From an uncultured Bacilli bacterium (GTDB taxonomy: Bacteria; Bacillota_I; Bacilli_A; RF39; UBA660): a stretch of DNA of 11,669 nt. The position numbers were made by a program, and so were the translations under genes. Positions within the stretch are counted from its first letter, which is position 1. Each line of letters begins with the position of its first letter. The notes beneath the pieces are model-generated. The model was not told where the DNA came from. It searched no databases and worked only from the letters and a program-made list of their open reading frames with translations. Location: the NCBI GenBank assembly GCA_947853365.1, contig CANTWQ010000003.1, forward strand, positions 1 through 11,669. The letters run 5' to 3'. Positions 6,903-11,669 of the stretch are shown here, in pieces.

Positions 6903-6928
6903 AAAAAAGAGAGCATCTCACTCTCTTT
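6903..6928 (-). terminator. Terminator of the toxin transcript
   Basis: AAAGAGAG (6906-6913) and CTCTCTTT (6921-6928) form a perfect 8-bp stem with a 7-base loop, followed by a T-run on the minus strand. It abuts the third RNA repeat copy, so repeat plus hairpin would form the 3' end of the toxin mRNA. Confidence 0.85.
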
Positions 6929-6972
6929 GATAGACTTATATATCCCTCGATAAAAATCTTCATAATGCTATC
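6929..6972 (-). repeat. Third RNA repeat copy, downstream of the toxin gene
   Basis: This copy is collinear with the two copies upstream of the toxin, sharing the TAGC..ATT start, CGAGGGA centre and AGTCTATC end in minus-strand sense, but is more diverged. It keeps the pairing GATAG/CTATC at its ends and an inner GAT-TTTT-ATC hairpin in place of GAC/GTC or GCT/AGC. It begins 15 bases after the toxin stop and ends next to the terminator. Confidence 0.75.
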
Positions 6973-6987
6973 TATCTATATAATATG

Positions 6988-7398
6988 TCATCTTTTCTTT
7001 TTTTTATACAAAACTTTCTCAAAATATGAAATTAGTTTTTCTCTTAATAGATCTTGTGTATGTTTATCTAAAACAACTATTTTTCCGTCTTGGTTTTCGT
7101 AATAATTTTTTATTCTGTTAATAGATATTGATTTCGTTTGTTCTAATAACGCGATGGAGTCTGTCTGTTTTAAATATTGCCAACTAAAATGTTTTGTTTG
7201 CAAATAATTTCTTTCATTATAATCTTTTTCTGACTTAAAATGTTTCATTTTAGGGCTGGTTAATGGTATACATAAAGCCAAATTATCGATACCTGGTAAA
7301 TGATATAAAACGCCAAGATGAACGCTGTTAATTTCACTGCCCACATTACCTACAAAATCTATATGGCACAGTGTTCCATCAAGAAAACATTCTTTCAT
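6988..7398 (-). CDS. MazF/ToxN-fold endoribonuclease toxin (candidate type III TA toxin)
   Basis: A 136-residue basic-tailed protein with no signal peptide. GNVGSE (17-22) and DSIALLEQTKSISINRI (80-96) recall the PemK/MazF fold, while PLTSPKMKHF (45-54) resembles the TSPK segment of ToxN/AbiQ-type toxins, where the threonine, serine and lysine lie at the RNA-cutting site (here T47, S48, K50). These toxins cut RNA and are neutralised in type III systems by small repeat RNAs from just upstream. Two structured repeats and a hairpin terminator precede this gene on the same strand, and I see no type II antitoxin protein gene. The C-terminus (YKKKKR) could contact RNA. The start is ATG with a weak GGGGGT site, consistent with low toxin synthesis. 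The alternative is a solitary MazF-like type II toxin. The function is inferred. Confidence 0.7.
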   Translation of the reverse strand: MKECFLDGTLCHIDFVGNVGSEINSVHLGVLYHLPGIDNLALCIPLTSPKMKHFKSEKDYNERNYLQTKHFSWQYLKQTDSIALLEQTKSISINRIKNYYENQDGKIVVLDKHTQDLLREKLISYFEKVLYKKKKR

Positions 7399-7417
7399 AT
7401 GATACCCCCAACTTATG

Positions 7418-7443
7418 AAAAGAGGAACTCGCGTTCCCCTTTT
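7418..7443 (-). terminator. Hairpin terminator between RNA repeats and toxin gene
   Basis: On the minus strand an 11-bp stem is capped by a GCGA tetraloop (GNRA type). One pair is G-U on this strand but would be an A-C mismatch on the other, so the leftward RNA is the functional one. The T-run is short and partly inside the stem, consistent with a leaky terminator that releases antitoxin RNA and lets some transcripts reach the toxin gene, as in known type III loci. Confidence 0.8.
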
Positions 7444-7449
7444 ACCAAA

Positions 7450-7492
7450 GATAGACTAATATGTCCCTAGCTAAAAGCGTCACAATGCTATC
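7450..7492 (-). repeat. RNA repeat copy 2 (toxin-proximal)
   Basis: A 43-base unit in minus sense, beginning GATAGCATTGTGA and ending AGTCTATC. The outer helix is GATAG/CTATC and the inner hairpin GCT-TTT-AGC. It is one base shorter than the other copies, the difference lying at the inner hairpin loop. Confidence 0.8.
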
Positions 7493-7510
7493 CATAGATG
7501 AATATAACTT

Positions 7511-7554
7511 GATTGACTCATATGTCCCTCGACCAAAGTCTTCACAATGCAATC
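7511..7554 (-). repeat. RNA repeat copy 1 (promoter-proximal)
   Basis: A 44-base unit in minus sense, beginning GATTGCATTGTGA and ending AGTCAATC. The outer helix GATTG/CAATC swaps an A-U for a U-A pair relative to the other copies and can extend to seven pairs. The inner hairpin is GAC-TTTG-GTC. An 18-base spacer separates it from the next copy. Confidence 0.8.
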
Positions 7555-7571
7555 AATTACATAATTACTTA

Positions 7572-7592
7572 TGTGTTACATATTATAACACA
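7572..7592. promoter_or_regulatory. Inverted repeat over the antitoxin promoter
   Basis: TGTGTTA and TAACACA form perfect 7-base arms separated by seven bases, covering the -10 element and the predicted start. This is where a repressor dimer would block initiation. A fortuitous origin is possible, and no regulator gene is adjacent. Confidence 0.4.
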
Positions 7593-7610
7593 CAGTTCAT
7601 AAAAAGTCAA
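7582..7610 (-). promoter_or_regulatory. Promoter of the candidate antitoxin RNA
   Basis: On the minus strand, TTGACT (7605-7610) and TATAAT (7582-7587) are separated by exactly 17 bases, with a TGT extension before the -10. It is the best promoter in the window. The predicted start near 7575 lies about 20 bases before the first RNA repeat, as expected for a highly expressed antitoxin RNA. Confidence 0.85.
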
Positions 7611-7802
7611 TCAAACATAACATTCATAATCAAATGTAAATAAAATCAACTTTTTACATCTCTATTCTAACACATAAACTTAATTTGTAAATATGTAAGC
7701 TTAATTTTCCAGCACTTCAGATTGCTTTTGATAAATCGAAAAAAGACGAGCCATTGATTTTTATGACTAACTCTTTACTTTATCATTTAAAAATTCATCT
7801 GT

Positions 7803-10800
7803 TTAAAATAACGTCATTTGACTCGATTCTGGCAAATCGTTTAAGATCCCCATCAAGCGCATCCGATCGATCAAGGTTTGGGAAACTTTTCCCCGTTTTT
7901 GTAGATCCTCGATACTCAAGAAAAATTTCTTTTCTCGTTCCGAAACAATATTGTTGGCAACGGTTCCTCCTAATCCGTCAATCGTACTAAATGGTGGAAT
8001 TAACGTATTTTCTTGTTCTTCATCGAGAATAAAATGAGAACTATCACTACGTTTGATGTCAATATTACCAAAACGAATACCACGAGCCGTAGCTTCCAAA
8101 GCAATCTTCAAAGTTTCGATAATATTGGTCTCTTTGTTTGATGCTTCAAATCCCTTGGCCTCTAATTCTTCCAACTTGGCTTTGATGGCATCATAACCCC
8201 TCATCATCGTTTCAATATCAAAATCAGTGACGCGAATGGAAAAGAAGGCCGCATAATACCACAATGGATGATATACTTTAAACCAAGCAATCCGAAGAGC
8301 TGACATAACATATGCACAGGCATGCGCTTTCGGGAACATGTATTTAATTTTATAGCAAGATTCAATATACCAATCTGGCACATTGACAGCCTTCATCTCT
8401 TCGACCATACCAGCCCATGTTTCCGGATCTTTACTCGCTTTTCCTTTTCTGACATGTTCCATGATTTTAAAGGCACGAATTGGTTTCATACCCCAATTCA
8501 TCAAATTGACCATAATATCATCACGACAACCAATGACATCTTTAAATGGGACAATATTATTTTTTATCAGTTCCGATGCATTTCCGGCCCACACATCCGT
8601 ACCATGAGAAAGACCAGAAATTTTCACAAGTTCGGAAAACGTATGTGGTTTCGTATCAACCAACATTTGAATGACAAACTTAGTTCCAAGTTCCGGAAGA
8701 CCAAGGGTTCCCGTCGGACATTTGATTGCCTCCGCCGTAACGCCCAACGCTTCTGGACTACAAAGAAGAGAATATACCTTTTCATCATCAAACGGCAATG
8801 TTGTAACATCGATGCCTGACAAATCTTGAAGCATACGTAACACCGTCGGATCATCGTGGCCCAGAATATCAAGTTTTAAAACATCTTGATCGATGGCATG
8901 ATAATCAAAGTGCGTTGTCCGCCACAAGCTCGTCGGATCATCCGCCGGATATTGAAATGGCGTAAAATCAAAGACATCCATATATCCTGGAATAACAACA
9001 ATGCCACCCGGATGTTGCCCAGTGGTTCGTTTCACACCCGTACACCCCATAGCAATCCGTTCTACCTCAGCGGTTCGCATATTGGTAATGCCCTTATCTT
9101 CACAATAACCTTTCACATAACCAAACGCCGTTTTATCGGCAACCGTACCAATGGTACCAGCCCGATAGACATTATCGACTCCGAACAATACTTTCGTATA
9201 TTCATGTGCTTTCCATTGATATTCTCCCGAGAAATTCAAATCAATATCAGGCACTTTATCCGCATTAAAGCCAAGGAATGTCGCGAATGGCATATCCTGT
9301 CCTTCTTTACCAAGCAGTTGACCACATTTGGGACAGATTTTACTCGGTAAATCATAACCGGAAGAATACGTAAGCGAATAAGGTTTTCCATCATCCCCGA
9401 TAAATTCCGAATACTTACATTCCGGATTACGACATAAATAATGGGCCGGAAGCGCATTGACTTCCGTAATTCCCATCATTGTTGCCACAAACGAAGAACC
9501 AACCGAACCTCGACTTCCAACCAAATAGCCTTCATCATTCGAATGCTTCACTAACTTCTGGGCAATCAAATAAATCACATCGAAGCCTCCACCGATCACG
9601 CCTCCCAATTTCTTATGTAAGGCTTTTTCGATATCTTCCTTTTCTAAAGTCGGATCCTCATGCTGGAGTTCTTCACGCAAAATATCTTTGACATGATCAA
9701 ATCCTTGTAACAAAGTCTCATGAAGTCTTTGATAGAACGTACTTTCCTTTTCCTTCTCCGCAACGCTCTCATCTTCCATCGTTTGCCGTTTGATTGCTTC
9801 GATAATTCCATCGCCATAAAGTTCTTTGGCAATTCTCTCTTCGATTAAGAATGGCAACGGATCCCCATAAAGACTCGCGGCTTTTCCATAAACCAATTCT
9901 GTAACAGTTGCGACACTATGTTCAATCCGAGGCGAAAAAGGAATTCCACCTGTATCGATAATCACTTCGACAATATCGACCATATCGGCAATTTTGTTTG
10001 GATTGGTAACAACAATCTCATTGGCCAGATCATCTCCTAAAAAAGCAAAATCATGCATCATTTCATCGGTCGTTCGAAAATGTTCGGAAGGAATTTCCGT
10101 AATTTCATTGCGACAAAGAGGATGTCTACCACCTCCCGGTACTTTTTGATTGACAATAATTTCACGGTAAATTTTATCATCACGATATAAGTGATGTACA
10201 TCACCAGTCGCAACAATCAATTTCCCCGCTTCTTTGGTTGCATCTACAATTTTGCGAATACGATCTAACAACTCTTCTTTCGAATCAAAATCATGCATTT
10301 GTAATAAATGAGAATAACATTCCGGCGGTTGCACTTCCACATAATCATAGAAAGAAATAATATTGGTTAATTCCTCTCCTGTTTTACTACCTGCTTCTTT
10401 AAACACTTCACTTTCATAGCACCCAGAACCAAGCAGAATCCCTTCTCGTAAATTCTCTAATTCACTCCGTGGAATCCGCGGAAATTTATATAAATATTTC
10501 GTATTGGCCAACGAAATAATTTTAAATAAATTCTTTAATCCTACCTTATTTTTCACCAGCAAATTGACATGTCGTGTTATACCATATTTATAGATCTCAT
10601 CTTTAGAAACCAAGTTGTTCATATCGTTAATGGTCTCAAAATTATTGGCATTCATCTTTTTCATCATCTTATGGAATACCAAAGCCGTTCCTTCGGCATC
10701 ATAATCTGCTCGATGATGCGCATCTTCTTCCCAAGGTACATCATAACGCTTAACCAAAGCCGATAGACTATGCCTTGCAAAATTACTATCGAGTGTTTGA

Positions 10801-11669
10801 GATAACTTTAACGTATCGATCACACAATTTTTAAACTCACCTAAGTGATATTTCTGATACGCCATTTCCAAAAAGGAAACATCAAATTTAGCATTATGGG
10901 CAACCATTGGCAAATCCGAAAACCAAGCAATAAAACGTTTGATCACTGCTTCTTCACTATCTTTATCTGCTAACATCTGATCTGTAATATTCGTAAGTTC
11001 GACAATTTTCGCTGGCAATTTCCGGCCTGGGTTAATCAGTTCATCAAAACGATCGATGATTTCCCCATTACAAATTTTCACGGCCCCAACTTCGATAATC
11101 GAATCGCCTCCACCGGCATTAAAACCTGTCGTTTCAAAGTCGAATACCACATAAGTCGACTTTAACATATCATCATCCGTTCCGCGAATGACAATATCGA
11201 CAGAATCATCAACCATCGTCAGTTCACAACCATAAATAGCCTTAAATTTCTCCTGCTCTTCTTTTCCTTTGTTATAAGCAGTGACAGTATTAAAGACATG
11301 CGGAAAGGCTTGACAGCCATTGTGATCCGTAATGGCACAAGCACGATGTCCCAATTCCATAGCACGTTTGACATAAGCCACTTCATCCATGACTCCATCC
11401 ATTTGACTCATCTTCGTATGAGCATGCAGTTCCACCCGTTTTACCGGTGCTGTATCCTTTTCTCTCGTATCTTCTTTGGTTATTTTCATGATATCGCGCG
11501 CATTCAATACCAATTCCTTCGCAAAAGCATCATTTTTCGTATATCCACGAATTAAAAACCAATTTCCAGGTTTTAATTCTTTACTCATCCGCACGTATTC
11601 ATCACTATCACGTAAAAAAATCTTACAATAAATACTATCTGTATAATCCGTCAACTTCAACGTAATAAT
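7803..11669 (-). CDS. polC: DNA polymerase III PolC-type catalytic subunit, N-terminus cut by window edge
   Basis: The Gram-positive replicative polymerase with built-in proofreading; 1288 residues are visible and the frame stays open to the right edge, so about 150 N-terminal residues are missing. Numbering from the TTG at 11658-11660: OB-fold end (1-60); PHP domain with HAH (79-81), TDH (111-113) and, after the inserted exonuclease, GDVHH (486-490); DEDD exonuclease with D174/E176, D260 and HRADYD (316-321); zinc site C743, C748, C776, C779; polymerase catalytic aspartates in PDIDLNFSG (804-812); and MFPKAHACAY (1108-1117). The last five residues, QMTLF, match the Qxx[LM]xF-like sliding-clamp binding tail of PolC. 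All expected catalytic residues seen are intact. It is a stand-alone leftward gene here, and I see no convincing hairpin terminator after its TAA stop. Confidence 0.98.
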   Translation of the reverse strand: MITLKLTDYTDSIYCKIFLRDSDEYVRMSKELKPGNWFLIRGYTKNDAFAKELVLNARDIMKITKEDTREKDTAPVKRVELHAHTKMSQMDGVMDEVAYVKRAMELGHRACAITDHNGCQAFPHVFNTVTAYNKGKEEQEKFKAIYGCELTMVDDSVDIVIRGTDDDMLKSTYVVFDFETTGFNAGGGDSIIEVGAVKICNGEIIDRFDELINPGRKLPAKIVELTNITDQMLADKDSEEAVIKRFIAWFSDLPMVAHNAKFDVSFLEMAYQKYHLGEFKNCVIDTLKLSQTLDSNFARHSLSALVKRYDVPWEEDAHHRADYDAEGTALVFHKMMKKMNANNFETINDMNNLVSKDEIYKYGITRHVNLLVKNKVGLKNLFKIISLANTKYLYKFPRIPRSELENLREGILLGSGCYESEVFKEAGSKTGEELTNIISFYDYVEVQPPECYSHLLQMHDFDSKEELLDRIRKIVDATKEAGKLIVATGDVHHLYRDDKIYREIIVNQKVPGGGRHPLCRNEITEIPSEHFRTTDEMMHDFAFLGDDLANEIVVTNPNKIADMVDIVEVIIDTGGIPFSPRIEHSVATVTELVYGKAASLYGDPLPFLIEERIAKELYGDGIIEAIKRQTMEDESVAEKEKESTFYQRLHETLLQGFDHVKDILREELQHEDPTLEKEDIEKALHKKLGGVIGGGFDVIYLIAQKLVKHSNDEGYLVGSRGSVGSSFVATMMGITEVNALPAHYLCRNPECKYSEFIGDDGKPYSLTYSSGYDLPSKICPKCGQLLGKEGQDMPFATFLGFNADKVPDIDLNFSGEYQWKAHEYTKVLFGVDNVYRAGTIGTVADKTAFGYVKGYCEDKGITNMRTAEVERIAMGCTGVKRTTGQHPGGIVVIPGYMDVFDFTPFQYPADDPTSLWRTTHFDYHAIDQDVLKLDILGHDDPTVLRMLQDLSGIDVTTLPFDDEKVYSLLCSPEALGVTAEAIKCPTGTLGLPELGTKFVIQMLVDTKPHTFSELVKISGLSHGTDVWAGNASELIKNNIVPFKDVIGCRDDIMVNLMNWGMKPIRAFKIMEHVRKGKASKDPETWAGMVEEMKAVNVPDWYIESCYKIKYMFPKAHACAYVMSALRIAWFKVYHPLWYYAAFFSIRVTDFDIETMMRGYDAIKAKLEELEAKGFEASNKETNIIETLKIALEATARGIRFGNIDIKRSDSSHFILDEEQENTLIPPFSTIDGLGGTVANNIVSEREKKFFLSIEDLQKRGKVSQTLIDRMRLMGILNDLPESSQMTLF

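Larger units (their letters stand above)
7418..7575 (-). ncRNA. Candidate type III antitoxin RNA with two structured repeats
   Basis: From the predicted start near 7575 to the hairpin at 7418-7443 the RNA would be about 155 bases and carry two repeat units 61 bases apart. A short 5' hairpin (ACATAA/TTATGT, 7559-7574) precedes them. In type III systems the toxin cuts such a precursor into single repeats that wrap around and block it. Both units can form an outer helix, an inner 3-bp hairpin and a third short pairing suggestive of a pseudoknot. The position ahead of a ToxN-like gene, the strong promoter and the terminator support this reading. No expression evidence is available from sequence. 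Confidence 0.7.

Noticed and set aside
6929..7554. CRISPR array reading of the three repeats
   Set aside because: There are only three diverged copies, a gene lies between two of them, there are no uniform spacers and no cas genes. Paired substitutions point to structured RNA.
7680..7802. Terminator for polC
   Set aside because: A T-run is present (around 7740-7746 on the minus strand), but I could not find a convincing stem directly before it, only an AU-rich bulged pairing near 7762-7800.
8322..9350. Long plus-strand frames (165 and 154 codons) opposite polC
   Set aside because: They are antisense shadows of a clearly conserved polC region and their translations show no motifs.

Overview
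The window looks like chromosomal DNA of a low-GC, walled Bacillota. The main reasons are a PolC-type replicative DNA polymerase, an adjacent murF-ddl peptidoglycan pair, strong AGGAGG-type ribosome binding sites, and TGA used as a stop (lipoprotein, toxin), which excludes a mycoplasma code. A gut Erysipelotrichia- or Clostridia-like host is a guess from gene flavour, not something the sequence proves. Every supported gene is on the minus strand, so transcription runs from right to left.

Right part (7803-11669): polC, cut at its N-terminus by the window edge. It carries OB, PHP, proofreading exonuclease, zinc-binding and polymerase modules and a C-terminal clamp-binding tail.

Middle part (about 4395-7802): an AT-rich accessory island. 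Its most interesting content is a candidate type III (RNA-antitoxin) toxin-antitoxin locus. In transcription order this has a strong promoter (7582-7610), two structured RNA repeats (7511-7554, 7450-7492), a GNRA-capped terminator hairpin (7418-7443), a gene for a small MazF/ToxN-fold toxin (6988-7398), then a third repeat copy (6929-6972) abutting a second terminator (6903-6928). The repeats differ in sequence but keep their base pairing. Next come a short frameshifted relic of a second Ig-like lipoprotein gene (6629-6696), an orphan terminator-like hairpin, and a secreted chymotrypsin-fold (S1) serine protease with its own terminator. About 700 bases with almost no coding content follow.

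Left part (1-4394): a small Ig-like-domain lipoprotein gene with its own terminator, then a tight operon of alpha/beta hydrolase, membrane-anchored MurF-like ligase, Ddl and an unidentified gene that leaves the window. Ddl makes D-Ala-D-Ala and MurF joins it to the UDP-MurNAc-tripeptide, so this operon supplies the terminal steps of cytoplasmic peptidoglycan precursor synthesis. Stop codons and ribosome binding sites overlap between its genes, which suggests translational coupling.
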